A stretch of 64,000 nucleotides of DNA from Gymnodinialimonas phycosphaerae (lineage in GTDB: Bacteria > Pseudomonadota > Alphaproteobacteria > Rhodobacterales > Rhodobacteraceae). Both the position numbers and the translations under genes were made by a program. Below are positions 23,999 to 33,321 of the stretch, one piece after another; within the stretch, counting starts at the first letter, position 1; each line of letters begins with the position of its first letter. The notes below the pieces were generated by a model, which was not told the origin of the DNA, searched no databases, and was given only the letters and a program-made list of their open reading frames with translations. The DNA is taken from positions 3,748,001 to 3,812,000 of the forward strand of contig NZ_JAIMBW010000001.1 in assembly GCF_019195455.1 (NCBI RefSeq). The letters run 5' to 3'.

Positions 23999-25012
23999 AT
24001 GTTCCCTGATTTCGCAAACCCCGCCGAGTGGCTGCCCTGGGCGTTTGCCTCGCTGATGGGGTTCTCGATCCTTGTTTACGTGGTGCTGGACGGCTTCGAC
24101 CTTGGCGTCGGCATCCTGTTTCCCTTCGCCGGAGATGTGGAAAAGGACCGCATGATCGGCTCCATCGGGCCGTTCTGGGACGCCAACGAGACGTGGCTGG
24201 TGCTGGCGGTGGGGCTGCTTCTGGTGGCCTTCCCCACGGCCCACGGGATGATCCTGACGGCGCTGTACCTGCCGGTGTTCCTCATGCTGATCGGGTTGAT
24301 CCTGCGCGGCGTGGCGTTTGAGTTCCGGGCCAAGGCCCATGCGAAACACAAGGCGTTGTGGAACAACCTGTTCTTCGTGGGCTCTACCATGACGGCCTTG
24401 TCCCAAGGCTTCATGCTGGGGCTTTACATCATGGGGTTGGAGCAGACATGGGCCACCTACGCCTTCGCAGGCCTCACGGCCGTGTTCCTGACGGTGGGAT
24501 ACAGCTTCATTGGCGCGACGTGGTTGATCCACAAGACGGAGGGCATGTTGCAGATACGCGCGGTCCGGTGGGCGCGCGAAAGCCTTTGGGGCGTGATCCT
24601 TGGCATCGGCGCGGTATCCTTGGCGACGCCGCTGGTGTCGGTGCGGATCTTTGACCGCTGGTTGCAGTTTCCCGAGGCGCTATGGCTGGCGCCGATCCCG
24701 ATCATCTCGGGCCTTTTGGTCGCGTGGCTCTGGCGGATGGTGCGGCAAATGCCGTTCGCGGGCGATGTGCGGTCGTGGCAACCGTTTGCGGTGGCGACGG
24801 GGTTGTTTTCACTGGCTTATGTGGGGCTGGCCTACAGCTTCTACCCCTACGTGGTGCCCGAGCGGCTGACGATCTACGAGGCCGCCGCCGCGCCCGAAAG
24901 CCTGCTGATCATCCTTGTGGGTGCCTGCTTCGTGGTGCCGGTGATCGCCGGGTATTCCGTTCTGGCCTACGTGATCTTCCGCGGCAAGGCGACCGAGCTG
25001 CGCTACGACTAG
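23999..25012 (+). CDS. cydB: Cytochrome bd-type quinol oxidase subunit II
   Basis: 337-aa subunit II with about eight to nine membrane segments: LDGFDLGVGILFPF, then DANETWLVLAVGLLLVAFP, and the conserved FRAKAHAKHKALWNN. It partners CydA. The ATG of MFPDFANPAEWLP was chosen; the longer in-frame extension is antisense-like sequence over cydA. No cydX or cydCD follows. The next gene is convergent and overlaps by four bases. Confidence 0.94.
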   Translation: MFPDFANPAEWLPWAFASLMGFSILVYVVLDGFDLGVGILFPFAGDVEKDRMIGSIGPFWDANETWLVLAVGLLLVAFPTAHGMILTALYLPVFLMLIGLILRGVAFEFRAKAHAKHKALWNNLFFVGSTMTALSQGFMLGLYIMGLEQTWATYAFAGLTAVFLTVGYSFIGATWLIHKTEGMLQIRAVRWARESLWGVILGIGAVSLATPLVSVRIFDRWLQFPEALWLAPIPIISGLLVAWLWRMVRQMPFAGDVRSWQPFAVATGLFSLAYVGLAYSFYPYVVPERLTIYEAAAAPESLLIILVGACFVVPVIAGYSVLAYVIFRGKATELRYD

Positions 25013-25680
25013 GCGCGTTCCACCACGAACACCCAGGCCTTCATGCGGTTGTTCTGCTTCTCGCCCACCTCAAGGATATCGGCCAGCTTGTAGAGGCCAC
25101 GGCCCCAGGTGAACAACAGGTAGGGCATGGCCATGGGATGGGCTCCGAACGGGTCCATTTCACCCGCACCAGAGGGCGAATGGGCCATGGTGTGTTCGAT
25201 ATAGATGCGGCCCTTGGGCGTCAGTTGTTGCACCCACGACTCGAGGGCGCGTTGTGGCTCCATCGCCTGATCCAGCGAATTGGTGTAGATGAAGTCGAAC
25301 TTGTTGGCCCACTCCGGGTTCACGTCCTGAAAATCCCAGACATGCATGTTGGGGAACTGCGTCGCGGTGTCCGAGATGTCGGTGCCGATAACGTCGCCAT
25401 CCAATTCCTTGCGGAGCCATTCCACCTCGTACCCGTTGCGCGCGCCGTGGCACACGCCCGTCGCCCCAAGACCGTGGGCTTTCAGGTCAGCGGCGATCGC
25501 AGACAGGGTGATGTCATCGGCCCAGACATTTTCCAACTTGCGCTTGTTGTGATGGATTTGAGTGGCACGATACTCGTCATAGCCGCCGCTGTAGTCGTGC
25601 TGATATACCATCTCGGCCTGATGGGCCTTGATGACCTTTAGCCCAAAAGGTCGTACTAACCGATCCAGAACCTTGCGCAT
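25009..25680 (-). CDS. SAM-dependent methyltransferase-like protein
   Basis: 223-aa protein. The middle resembles a Rossmann-type methyltransferase: GATGVCHGARNGYEVEWL, VIGTDISDTA and FDFIYTNSLDQAM. A basic N-terminus (MRKVLDRLVRPFGLKVIK) resembles proteins encoded near polysaccharide genes. The start was placed at this ATG because the upstream frame is low-complexity. Substrate unknown. Confidence 0.72.
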   Translation of the reverse strand: MRKVLDRLVRPFGLKVIKAHQAEMVYQHDYSGGYDEYRATQIHHNKRKLENVWADDITLSAIAADLKAHGLGATGVCHGARNGYEVEWLRKELDGDVIGTDISDTATQFPNMHVWDFQDVNPEWANKFDFIYTNSLDQAMEPQRALESWVQQLTPKGRIYIEHTMAHSPSGAGEMDPFGAHPMAMPYLLFTWGRGLYKLADILEVGEKQNNRMKAWVFVVERA

Positions 25681-25745
25681 GTCTTCCCTCCGACGCCCTG
25701 CGTGCCGCCATCGCATACGCGGTCGGGTAGGGAAGGCGCAAGCGT

Positions 25746-26555
25746 CTAGAAGTCTGGCGTGACGCCGGGCAGGTTCAGGGCGGTGATCAGATCGCGCAAT
25801 TCCTGGCGGGCGGCGACGTTGGAGATGTTCATTCGTTCCACCCCCATGTCGCGCAGGTCCAGCAGGGTCATGCCGGTGGGGAAAAGCTCGCGGAAGATGA
25901 CCCGCTCGGAGAAGCCGGGGGCGACGCGGAAGCCGATGCGCTTGGAGAGTTCCTCCAGCGCGCGGCCCATCTTGGCCTTGTTGTGCATCTGTTGCGCGGG
26001 CAGGCGATTGCGAACCACGACCCAATCGGTGGGTTGCAGGCCTGCTTTCGCGCGCAATTGGCGGGCGTGCCAGACCATCTCGGAATAGACCGACGGACCT
26101 TTGAGGGCATAGGTTTCCGGGTCGATCTTCGCCAGAAGGTCGAAATCCACGAAGCTGTCGTTCAGGGGCGTCACGAGGGTATCGGCAAGGCTGTGGGCGA
26201 CCTGGGACAGGCGCGTGTGGCTGCCGGGGCAGTCGATGACGATGAAATCGCAGCGGCTTTCCTGCTCGGCCACGGCGGCGGACAGGCGGTGGTCGTAGAT
26301 GTTGACGCCTTCGGGCAGATCCTCGGGCGAGGCATCGGGTAGGTCGAGGATCAGCGGGCAGGCAAGGTCCAGCCCCTTGCGCTCGGCCGTGGCGCGGCGG
26401 TTGTCGAGGTAGCGATGGAAGCTGCGCTGCCGCAGGTCCAGATCAAGCCCGCCGACCACATGGCCCAAGCGCGCAAGCGCCGTCGCGATGTGCATGGAAG
26501 TGGTGGATTTGCCTGAACCGCCCTTCTCGTTCCCGAGAACAATGATATGCGCCAT
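25746..26555 (-). CDS. mipZ: Division-plane positioning ATPase MipZ
   Basis: 269-aa ParA/MinD-superfamily ATPase. The deviant Walker A GNEKGGSGKSTTSMHIA (Lys11) and the MipZ hallmark FIVIDCPGSHTRLSQVA followed by LADTLVTPLNDSFVDFD are present. MipZ forms a bipolar gradient through ParB and inhibits FtsZ away from midcell in alphaproteobacteria. The start was fixed at MAHIIVLG. It is divergent from the TPR gene. No parB is seen in the window. Confidence 0.92.
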   Translation of the reverse strand: MAHIIVLGNEKGGSGKSTTSMHIATALARLGHVVGGLDLDLRQRSFHRYLDNRRATAERKGLDLACPLILDLPDASPEDLPEGVNIYDHRLSAAVAEQESRCDFIVIDCPGSHTRLSQVAHSLADTLVTPLNDSFVDFDLLAKIDPETYALKGPSVYSEMVWHARQLRAKAGLQPTDWVVVRNRLPAQQMHNKAKMGRALEELSKRIGFRVAPGFSERVIFRELFPTGMTLLDLRDMGVERMNISNVAARQELRDLITALNLPGVTPDF

Positions 26556-26717
26556 GCCTGTGTCCCGCTTTGCTGCCGTGCGGCCTCGTTTCAATTGGGC
26601 CGTCCTGCACGTATATAGGCCGCGCGCGACGGCATTGTTAAGCGCAAAGCCGAGTTTGCTGGACGGATCGCCTTGTCCGTGCGACCCTTTTGCCGCAACG
26701 CGCAGGAGGGCACGGGT

Positions 26718-27998
26718 ATGCAGCAGGACCGCTATGGGAACACCTTGAGCACATCCAGCGCAGCTGCGGCCACCGCCTACGACGTGGGTGTGGACCACAT
26801 TCTGGCCGCGACCGAGGGCGCGCAAGCCGCCTTCGCGGAGGCCATTGCGGCGGATGAGGGCTTTGCGCTGGCCCATGTGGGCGCGGCCCGTGCGGCGATG
26901 TATGCGGGCGACATGGGCGCGATCAAGCCACTGATGGCACGCGCCACGGCGCTGGCAGACGGCGTGTCAGAGCGCGAGAAAGCCCATATCGCCATGTTCG
27001 ACCTGCTGTTCGCAGGCAAACCGGTTGAGGCGCGCGCGGCGGTGGAGGCCCACGTGCTGGACCACCCCCGCGACGCCATGGTGGCGCAGGTCTGCACCAA
27101 TATCTTCGGGCTGATCGGGTTTTCCGGCGAACCGGGGCGCGAGGCGGCGCTGCTGGCCTACACCGGCGCGCTGCTGCCGCACTATGGCGACGATTGGTGG
27201 ATGGGGTCGATGCATGCGCTGTCCCTGACGGAAGTGGGCCAGACGGGTGCCGCGTTGGAGATGATGGAGGCGTCGCTGGCCCGCAACAACGCCAATGCAA
27301 ACGGCTCTCACTTCAAGGCCCACGCCCTGTATGAGGAGGGGCGCACCGCAGAGGGGCGCGCCTATCTGGACGATTGGATGGACGGCTACGCGCCCGAGGC
27401 GGTGCTGCACGGGCATTTGTCATGGCATCAGGCGCTTTGGGCGTTGCAGGACGGCGATTGGGACGCGATGTGGGGCCATTACCGCCGCGATATTGCCCCT
27501 GAGGCGAGCCACGCCTTGCCGATCAATGTGTTGACCGACGGGGCGGCGCTGCTTTGGCGGGCAGAGATGGCCGGGGCGGCGGTGGAGGCCGAAGATTGGC
27601 GCAAGCTCAGCGCCTATGCGACGCAGTATTTCCCCAACCCGACGCAAAGCTTCGCCGATATGCACGCGGCGCTGGCCCATGCGATGGCGGGCGAGGGGGC
27701 GGCATTGGCCAAACTCACCGAAGCCTCCAAGGGCTATGCGGCCGAACTGGTGCAGCCTGTGGCGCGGGCCTGGGGCGCAGTGGCGCGCGGCGACTGGGCG
27801 GGTGCGGTGCAGGATCTGACGCCGGTGATGGCCGACCACGCGCGCTTGGGTGGGTCGAAGGCGCAGCGGGACCTGTTGGAACTGACGTGGCTTCTGTGCC
27901 TGATGCGCAGCGGCGCCAAGCAGGAGGCCCGCCGCGCGGCGGCCACGCGCCGTCCGCTGTTTGCCAAGGCGGCCCCGGTTCAGGGCTTCGCCGCATGA
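26718..27998 (+). CDS. TPR-repeat protein (TTC38-like)
   Basis: 426-aa predominantly helical protein with TPR-like repeats over most of its length (for example AFAEAIAADEGFALAHVGAA and TGAALEMMEASLARNNAN). The overall pattern resembles tetratricopeptide repeat protein 38 homologues. GGAGG is correctly spaced before the chosen ATG (MQQDRYGNTLSTSS). Its stop overlaps the next start as ATGA. No enzymatic motif seen. Confidence 0.75.
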   Translation: MQQDRYGNTLSTSSAAAATAYDVGVDHILAATEGAQAAFAEAIAADEGFALAHVGAARAAMYAGDMGAIKPLMARATALADGVSEREKAHIAMFDLLFAGKPVEARAAVEAHVLDHPRDAMVAQVCTNIFGLIGFSGEPGREAALLAYTGALLPHYGDDWWMGSMHALSLTEVGQTGAALEMMEASLARNNANANGSHFKAHALYEEGRTAEGRAYLDDWMDGYAPEAVLHGHLSWHQALWALQDGDWDAMWGHYRRDIAPEASHALPINVLTDGAALLWRAEMAGAAVEAEDWRKLSAYATQYFPNPTQSFADMHAALAHAMAGEGAALAKLTEASKGYAAELVQPVARAWGAVARGDWAGAVQDLTPVMADHARLGGSKAQRDLLELTWLLCLMRSGAKQEARRAAATRRPLFAKAAPVQGFAA

Positions 27999-28921
27999 GG
28001 GGCTTGCCCGCGACACCGGACCTGTTTCTCGCCTACCTTGGCATGGAGACGGACCTGATCTTCACCCACGGCCATGAGTTGCCGGGATTTGCCTCTTTCC
28101 CGATGGTGGAAACACCTGCGGGGCGCGCCCTTCTGCGCCGCTACTATGACGACATGATCGCCTTGGGGCGCAGGTCCGGCCATGGCGTCATCCTGGAAAG
28201 CCCCACCTGGGTCGCGAACCGCGACCGTGCGGCGCCCCTGGGCTACGGGCCAGAGCACCTGGCGCAGATCAACCGCGATGCCGTGGCCGGTATGGCAGAG
28301 GCGAAAGCCGGGGCCCCGGACGTGCCCCTCTGCCTCAGCCTCAACATTGGCCCCCGCTCGGATGCCTATGCGCCGGACGCGCAGATGACCGTGCCCGAGG
28401 CGGAAGCCTACCACGCCGAGCAAATCGCCGCCGTGGCGCAGACACCGCCCGACATGGTCAGCGCCTACACGCTGGCCTACGCGGCAGAGGCCATCGGCAT
28501 CGCGCACGCGGCCAGGGCCCATGACCTCCCCGTTGTCATCGCCTTCACCGTCGAACGCGACGGCCGCCTGCCCACCGGCATGACCCTGCCCGATGCCATA
28601 ACCCAGGTCGACGCGAAGACCGATGGCACCCCCGCCTACTACATGATCAACTGTGCCCACCCCGATCACTTCACCGATACCCTCCACGCAGCCCCCTGGA
28701 TGGACCGCATCGGCGGTCTGGTCGCCAATGCCTCGCGCTGTAGCCACGAAGAACTGGACAACGCCGAAACGCTCGACGACGGCAACCCGGCGGAACTTGG
28801 ACAGCAACTCTCGGCCCTGCGCCAGAGGTTCACACAGATCCGCGTTCTCGGCGGATGCTGCGGCACCGATATGCGCCACTTGGCGGCGATCGCAACGGCC
28901 TGCCGCCAAGGCGAGGCCTGA
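27995..28921 (+). CDS. Homocysteine S-methyltransferase family protein
   Basis: 308-aa protein of the pfam02574 type. The zinc ligands are the Cys in MINCAHPDHF and the two Cys of VLGGCCGTDMRH near the C-terminus; ILESPTWVANRDRA lies near the N-terminal part of the barrel. These enzymes move a methyl group from S-methylmethionine or betaine-like donors to homocysteine. The exact donor is unknown. It is translationally coupled to the TPR gene by ATGA. Confidence 0.88.
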   Translation: MRGLPATPDLFLAYLGMETDLIFTHGHELPGFASFPMVETPAGRALLRRYYDDMIALGRRSGHGVILESPTWVANRDRAAPLGYGPEHLAQINRDAVAGMAEAKAGAPDVPLCLSLNIGPRSDAYAPDAQMTVPEAEAYHAEQIAAVAQTPPDMVSAYTLAYAAEAIGIAHAARAHDLPVVIAFTVERDGRLPTGMTLPDAITQVDAKTDGTPAYYMINCAHPDHFTDTLHAAPWMDRIGGLVANASRCSHEELDNAETLDDGNPAELGQQLSALRQRFTQIRVLGGCCGTDMRHLAAIATACRQGEA

Positions 28922-28948
28922 CGCCAGCCGCCGCGCGCTCCGCCTCCC

Positions 28949-28972
28949 TTCATCTTGCCAGATACAACTCAA
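28949..28972 (-). repeat. Dispersed intergenic repeat, copy A
   Basis: On the minus strand it reads GAGTTGTATCTGGCAAGATG followed by AAGG. This is one of five copies in the window (others at 33274, 41068, 49891 and 62942). It lies in the convergent gap between the homocysteine methyltransferase and rpmE genes. Confidence 0.65.
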
Positions 28973-29020
28973 TCCCCACATCGCCCCACGCGCGGCGTCT
29001 GACAATGACGCCCGCCAGCA

Positions 29021-29056
29021 CAACAAAAAACGCCGCCCCCGGAGGGAGCGGCGCTT
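29021..29056 (-). terminator. Rho-independent terminator after rpmE
   Basis: Read on the minus strand, CGCCGC (29053-29048) pairs with GCGGCG (29036-29031) through a GC-rich inner part, followed by TTTTTTGTTG. It lies 25 bases after the rpmE stop and would end the trmD-rplS-rpmE transcript. Confidence 0.8.
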
Positions 29057-29080
29057 TCATTCCGACATGTCCAAAGGCTT

Positions 29081-29302
29081 TTAGAAGCCCAGACCTTCGT
29101 ACTTTTTCTTGAACTTCGACACACGGCCGCCGGTGTCCAGAAGACGGGCGCCGCCGCCGGTCCAGGCGGGGTGCACCGTGGGGTCGATGTCGAGCGCCAG
29201 CGTGTCGCCTTCAGCGCCCCAGATCGAGCGCATTTCAACGATGTCACCGTTGGTCATCTTCACGTTGATCACGTGGTACTCGGGATGCAGGTCCTTTTTC
29301 AT
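29081..29302 (-). CDS. rpmE: 50S ribosomal protein L31
   Basis: 73-aa protein starting [14 protein letters not shown], with HPAWTGG and the C-terminal [13 protein letters not shown] of L31. The zinc-binding Cys residues are absent, so it is the zinc-free type usual in alphaproteobacteria. It lies 12 bases after rplS. Confidence 0.95.
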   Translation of the reverse strand: MKKDLHPEYHVINVKMTNGDIVEMRSIWGAEGDTLALDIDPTVHPAWTGGGARLLDTGGRVSKFKKKYEGLGF

Positions 29303-29314
29303 CTCGTGATCTCC

Positions 29315-29698
29315 TTATGCAGATGCGCTTTTGCGCGGCTTGTAGGTGGTGTCCTCGGCGATACGCGCAGACTTACCGCGACGGGTGCGCAGGTAGTACA
29401 GCTTGGCGCGACGCACACGGCCACGGCGGACAACGGTGATGCTGTCGATGTTGGTGGAATGCAGGGGGAACACACGCTCCACGCCCTCACCGAAGGAGAT
29501 CTTGCGCACGGTGAAGGACCCGGCGATGCCGTGGCCGTTCTTGCGCGCGATGCAGACGCCTTCGTAGTTCTGCACACGGGTACGTGTGCCTTCCGTCACC
29601 CGGAAGCCGACGCGAACGGTGTCGCCCGCCTTGAAATCCGGAATGTCGTGGCCGAGCGCTGCGACTTGCTCGGCTTCCAGTTCTGCGATCAGGTTCAT
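29315..29698 (-). CDS. rplS: 50S ribosomal protein L19
   Basis: 127-aa protein with the L19 core [31 protein letters not shown] and [19 protein letters not shown]. It normally follows trmD directly; here a 630-base insertion separates them. GGAGCG lies at proper distance before the ATG. Confidence 0.96.
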   Translation of the reverse strand: MNLIAELEAEQVAALGHDIPDFKAGDTVRVGFRVTEGTRTRVQNYEGVCIARKNGHGIAGSFTVRKISFGEGVERVFPLHSTNIDSITVVRRGRVRRAKLYYLRTRRGKSARIAEDTTYKPRKSASA

Positions 29699-30328
29699 CT
29701 GAAACGCTCCTTATGTATCGCGGTTTGACCGCTTGATTTTTCGTCTGCCCTAGAGCTCTGATTTTCGACCGGGTCCATGTGTCTCGCGACAGATGCCCGC
29801 CAGAGGTGGCGCATGCTTCATTCGTTGGGTGGTGCCGAGGCTATCGCCCGCGCCGAAACTTCGCGGATCACCCATAGCACCAAGGTCCACAGGCTGATTC
29901 CAACCGCGAACAGGCCGCGTATAAGCGCGGTGGGGGTGTGGGGCAAGGGGTTAAGGCATGGGAGTCTGGCGCCGCACAGGGCATTTGGCCCTAGGTCTGC
30001 CTCACTTGGACTCTGCCGTTTTGAATAGCCGTTCAAAGTAGCCCTCTGCGCCGTGTCGTTGTGCAATTTCCATCATCGTAACTTTGATTTCATTATTGGG
30101 CCTCCTAGCTGCTATATTGGCGGGAACATTGTGAACGACGTCTGCCAAAATGCGCGCTTTTTGATGTCCTCTGTGGCCCGGATTTCTAACACTACGATTC
30201 CCAGAACCCAGAGAACTTCCCCATAGTCGTTGATAGTGCTTTTCCAATTGCTATCATTTTCGAGGCGCACAGACTGCCGCATCAGGTGAGTGCGACGGTA
30301 GAGCCAAGAAAAAAGTCCCGCACTGCAC
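29699..30328. other. 630-base gap inserted between trmD and rplS
   Basis: The trmD-rplS junction, normally tight, is opened here. The part next to rplS (29699-30000) shows no gene or clear signal. The part from about 30002 to 30348 is AT-richer than the surroundings and carries a broken minus-strand frame listed separately. Confidence 0.5.
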
Positions 30329-30348
30329 TTACTGATCCGTTTCAGCAC
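30002..30348 (-). pseudogene. Decayed accessory ORF, frameshifted
   Basis: Two overlapping minus-strand frames each look coding for part of their length. The upstream one (30348 to about 30170) reads LFSWLYRRTHLMRQSVRLEN and WKSTINDYGEVLWVL. The other (about 30180 to 30002) reads ILADVVHNVPANIAARRPN and GAEGYFERLF. A single frameshift near 30180 would join them into one protein of about 110 aa. Base composition is below the local GC level. No family recognised. Confidence 0.4.
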
Positions 30349-31075
30349 TTGGTGTGTGTGCCGCCCATAAATCCGGTCGCCGCGCCTGGGTCAGCGCCTC
30401 GGCCTGTTCTTTCCGCCACGCCGCGACTTTCCCGTGGTCACCTGACAGCAACACCGGTGGGATCTCATGCCCGCGCCAGTTGGCAGGCTTGGTGTATTGG
30501 GGGTGTTCGAGCAGGCCGTCGGAGAAGCTCTCTTCTTGTGTCGACTCCGCATTGCCCAACACGCCGGGGATCAGGCGGGTGGTGGCGTCGAGGACCAGTT
30601 GCGCGGCGATCTCTCCGCCCGTGAGCACGGCGTCACCGACGCAGATTTCTTCCATGCCGTAGTGGTCAATCACCCGTTGGTCGAGGCCTTCGAAGCGGCC
30701 GCAGACCAGCGTCATGCCTTTGCATCCCGCGAACCGCTCGGCATCGGCTTGGGTGAAGGGTTTGCCGCGTGGCGTCAAATAGACAATCGGCCACTCGGCC
30801 CGATCCGCAGGCGTGCCAGCCCCGGCCATATCCAGCGCGCGCGCCATGACGTCGGGCTTCAGGACCAGACCCGCGCCGCCGCCGGCGGGGGTGTCGTCCA
30901 CCTGCCGATGCTTGCCGACACCAAAGGTGCGCAAATCCACCGTCTCCAAGGCCCACAGGCCCTTTTGCAGGGCCTTGCCCGTCAGGGACGCGCCAAGGAC
31001 GCCGGGGAACGTCTCCGGGAAAAGCGTGATGACCTTGGCGCACCAGGCTTTGGCAAGGCGGGGGCGGTCGGTCAT
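30329..31075 (-). CDS. trmD: tRNA (guanine-N1-)-methyltransferase
   Basis: TrmD makes m1G37 in tRNA. The 248-aa product has VITLFPETFPGVLG, the trefoil-knot SAM site LTPRGKPF and VCGRFEGLDQRVI, and AVLTGGEIAAQLVLDA. The start was set at MTDRPRLAKAW; upstream residues (Pro/Ser-rich) look non-coding. It belongs with rpsP, rimM and rplS, although the ABC-2 exporter pair separates it from rimM here. Confidence 0.95.
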   Translation of the reverse strand: MTDRPRLAKAWCAKVITLFPETFPGVLGASLTGKALQKGLWALETVDLRTFGVGKHRQVDDTPAGGGAGLVLKPDVMARALDMAGAGTPADRAEWPIVYLTPRGKPFTQADAERFAGCKGMTLVCGRFEGLDQRVIDHYGMEEICVGDAVLTGGEIAAQLVLDATTRLIPGVLGNAESTQEESFSDGLLEHPQYTKPANWRGHEIPPVLLSGDHGKVAAWRKEQAEALTQARRPDLWAAHTPSAETDQ

Positions 31076-31194
31076 CAACTCGCGCGGTTTCAGGCTGGCC
31101 GATTGGGACAGCCGTCCATGAGATCTGGAGGGGGGGGGTTTGGCAGGAGGGTGTGTCATCCCGCCCGTCTACGCGGGCGGGCGGGGGCGATCAA

Positions 31195-31284
31195 TTACTT
31201 CTCGTCTCTGGCCTTCATGGCGCGCATGACAAGCAGGGTGATGACGGAAACGACGGCGCCGACGGCGGCATAAACGAAAAGCAT
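31195..31284 (-). CDS. 29-aa single-helix membrane peptide, hypothetical
   Basis: MLFVYAAVGAVVSVITLLVM followed by RAMKARDEK: one membrane helix and a basic tail. AGGAA lies 7 bases before the ATG on the minus strand. It lies upstream of trmD on the same strand. Short size limits certainty. Confidence 0.4.
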   Translation of the reverse strand: MLFVYAAVGAVVSVITLLVMRAMKARDEK

Positions 31285-31458
31285 TCTGAAATTCCTATGC
31301 AGAGGCAAGTGAGGCTGTCTGTGTAAGCCCCGGGGGCTGGACGCCAAACGGAGAGAAACCCGCAGTCCGTGCGTTTGCGCGCAGATGTATCGCATAGGTG
31401 CACCTTGTGGCACGCGGTGTAGCGCCCTAGATTGCTCGCTCGCGCAAGGAGGCCTCCC

Positions 31459-32391
31459 ATGACATCCATCCTATCAGTTGATCGCCTGACCAAGACCTAC
31501 GACGGCGGCTTCACGGCGCTGGATGCGGTGTCGCTGGAGATCAACGAGGGCGAGATCCTGGCCCTGCTCGGCCCCAATGGTGCGGGGAAAACCACCCTGA
31601 TTTCAACGATCTGCGGGATCGTGCAACCCACATCTGGCACGGTGTCCGTGGGGGGGCACGACACGCAGGAAAACTACCGCGAGGCGCGCAAGCTGATTGG
31701 CCTCGTGCCACAAGAGATCAATCTGGAGCCGTTTGAAAAGGTGATCAACACGGTCCGTTTTTCGCGCGGGTTGTTCGGGAAGCCGCGCGACGATGCCTAT
31801 CTGGAAAAAATCCTGCGGCAGCTGTCTTTGTGGGACAAGAAGGACGACGCGATCCGTACGCTGTCGGGCGGCATGAAACGGCGGGTGCTGATCGCAAAGG
31901 CGCTGTCCCACGAGCCGCGCGTGCTGTTCCTGGATGAGCCGACGGCAGGTGTCGACGTGGAATTGCGCCGCGACATGTGGGAAATCGTGCGCGACCTCAG
32001 CGACAGCGGCGTCACGATCATCCTGACAACCCATTACATCGAAGAGGCCGAGGCGATGGCCGACCGGGTTGGCGTGATCAACAAGGGCCGTATCCTGCTG
32101 GTGGAAGAGAAGGGCGACCTGATGGCGCGGATGGGCCAGAAGGAATTGCGCCTTGATCTGACCGATGCCGTCGATACCGTTCCCGCGGCGCTGACCAGCT
32201 TCGATCTGGAGCTGGAGCCGGGCGGCACCCGCCTGATCTACCGCTATGACACGCGCGCAGAGCGCACCGGGATCGTCCGGCTTCTGACCGCCTTGCAGGC
32301 CGAGGGCTTGCACGTGTCCGACGTGGAAACCAAGCAGAGCAGCCTGGAGGAAATCTTCGTGGGCCTCGTCAAGGAAGGAGAGGGCGCATGA
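31459..32391 (+). CDS. ABC-2 type transporter ATP-binding protein
   Basis: 310-aa ATPase with Walker [15 protein letters not shown], signature [17 protein letters not shown] and Walker [13 protein letters not shown]. It has the C-terminal extension common to drug or polysaccharide exporters (NodI/CcmA-like). AAGGAGG is ideally placed before the ATG of [10 protein letters not shown]. The permease gene follows with ATGA overlap. Substrate unknown. Confidence 0.92.
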   Translation: MTSILSVDRLTKTYDGGFTALDAVSLEINEGEILALLGPNGAGKTTLISTICGIVQPTSGTVSVGGHDTQENYREARKLIGLVPQEINLEPFEKVINTVRFSRGLFGKPRDDAYLEKILRQLSLWDKKDDAIRTLSGGMKRRVLIAKALSHEPRVLFLDEPTAGVDVELRRDMWEIVRDLSDSGVTIILTTHYIEEAEAMADRVGVINKGRILLVEEKGDLMARMGQKELRLDLTDAVDTVPAALTSFDLELEPGGTRLIYRYDTRAERTGIVRLLTALQAEGLHVSDVETKQSSLEEIFVGLVKEGEGA

Positions 32392-33149
32392 ACCTTCAAG
32401 CCATTCGGTCCATCTACGTCTTCGAGATGGCGCGCACGTTCCGCACGCTGGCGCAATCCATCGTCTCGCCGGTCCTGTCCACGTCACTTTACTTCATCGT
32501 GTTCGGCACGGCGATCGGGTCGCGCATCGACCAGGTCGAAGGCGTCAGCTATGGCGCGTTCATCGTGCCGGGCCTGATCATGCTAACGGTGTTGACCCAG
32601 TCGATTTCCAACGCCAGCTTCGGCATCTACTTCCCCAAGTTCATCGGCACGATCTACGAGCTGCTGTCCGCGCCCGCGAGCTTTCTGGAGATCACGGCGG
32701 GCTACGTGCTGGCGGCGGCGACCAAGAGTTTCACGATCGGGTTGATCATCCTCGGCACCGCGTTCTTCTTTGTGGATTTGCAGATCATGCATCCCCTGTG
32801 GATGCTGACGTTCCTTGTCCTCACCTGCCTGAGCTTCAGCCTGTTTGGCTTCATCATCGGCATCTGGGCGCAGAATTTCGAGCAGTTGCAGCTGATCCCG
32901 CTGCTGGCCGTCACGCCCCTCGTGTTCCTTGGGGGGGCGTTCTACTCCATCTCGATGCTGCCTGAATCCTGGCAAACGGTGACGCTGTTCAACCCGGTGG
33001 TCTACCTGATCTCGGGGTTTCGGTGGAGCTTCTTCGGGGTGGCCGACGTGGCACTGGGGTGGTCCATCGTGGCGATCCTGGGCTTCACGGGGACCTGCAT
33101 CTTGGTGATCGGCTGGATCTTCAAGACCGGCTGGCGCATTCGGGCCTAA
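32388..33149 (+). CDS. ABC-2 type transporter permease
   Basis: 253-aa permease with six hydrophobic segments; [19 protein letters not shown] and [15 protein letters not shown] are typical of the NodJ/ABC-2 membrane family. It works with the upstream ATPase as an exporter. A 13-bp tandem repeat begins at its stop codon region. Confidence 0.9.
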   Translation: MNLQAIRSIYVFEMARTFRTLAQSIVSPVLSTSLYFIVFGTAIGSRIDQVEGVSYGAFIVPGLIMLTVLTQSISNASFGIYFPKFIGTIYELLSAPASFLEITAGYVLAAATKSFTIGLIILGTAFFFVDLQIMHPLWMLTFLVLTCLSFSLFGFIIGIWAQNFEQLQLIPLLAVTPLVFLGGAFYSISMLPESWQTVTLFNPVVYLISGFRWSFFGVADVALGWSIVAILGFTGTCILVIGWIFKTGWRIRA

Positions 33150-33226
33150 ACGGTAGGCGTAAGCGGTTGGCCTGAGCGGTTGACGTGAGGGATTGGCGTG
33201 AGCGGTTGGCGTGAGGGATTGCGCCG
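33150..33226. repeat. 13-bp tandem repeat, about 5.9 units
   Basis: Consensus GCGGTTGGCGTGA. Units begin at 33150, 33163, 33176, 33189, 33202 and 33215 (last one incomplete), each with zero to four differences. It sits between the exporter permease and rimM, ending 48 bases before dispersed repeat copy B. Confidence 0.8.
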
Positions 33227-33246
33227 CCTGCGGCGTCGCCAGAGCA

Positions 33247-33295
33247 AGGGGGTTTTACCCCCTTGGACCCCCAGAGTTTTCAGGCAAGATGAAAG
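33247..33295 (+). repeat. Dispersed intergenic repeat, copy B
   Basis: Hairpin AAGGGGG-TTTTA-CCCCCTT-like (33247-33264) followed by the core GAGTTTTCAGGCAAGATGAA (33274-33293). It lies in the convergent gap between the exporter permease and rimM. Confidence 0.7.
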
Positions 33296-33321
33296 GGACC
33301 CCCGTGGAGACTGGGTGTGCC

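Noticed and set aside
25681..26025. Long N-terminal extension of the methyltransferase frame
   Set aside because: Arg/Pro/Gly-rich and antisense to mipZ regions; the ATG at 25680 gives a coherent protein.
27554..27994. Extended N-terminus of the homocysteine methyltransferase frame
   Set aside because: It overlaps the TPR gene in another frame and is Gly/Arg-rich shadow sequence; the ATGA overlap at 27995 is the natural start.
33150..33226. Tandem repeat considered as CRISPR array
   Set aside because: 13-bp units without spacers and no cas genes.
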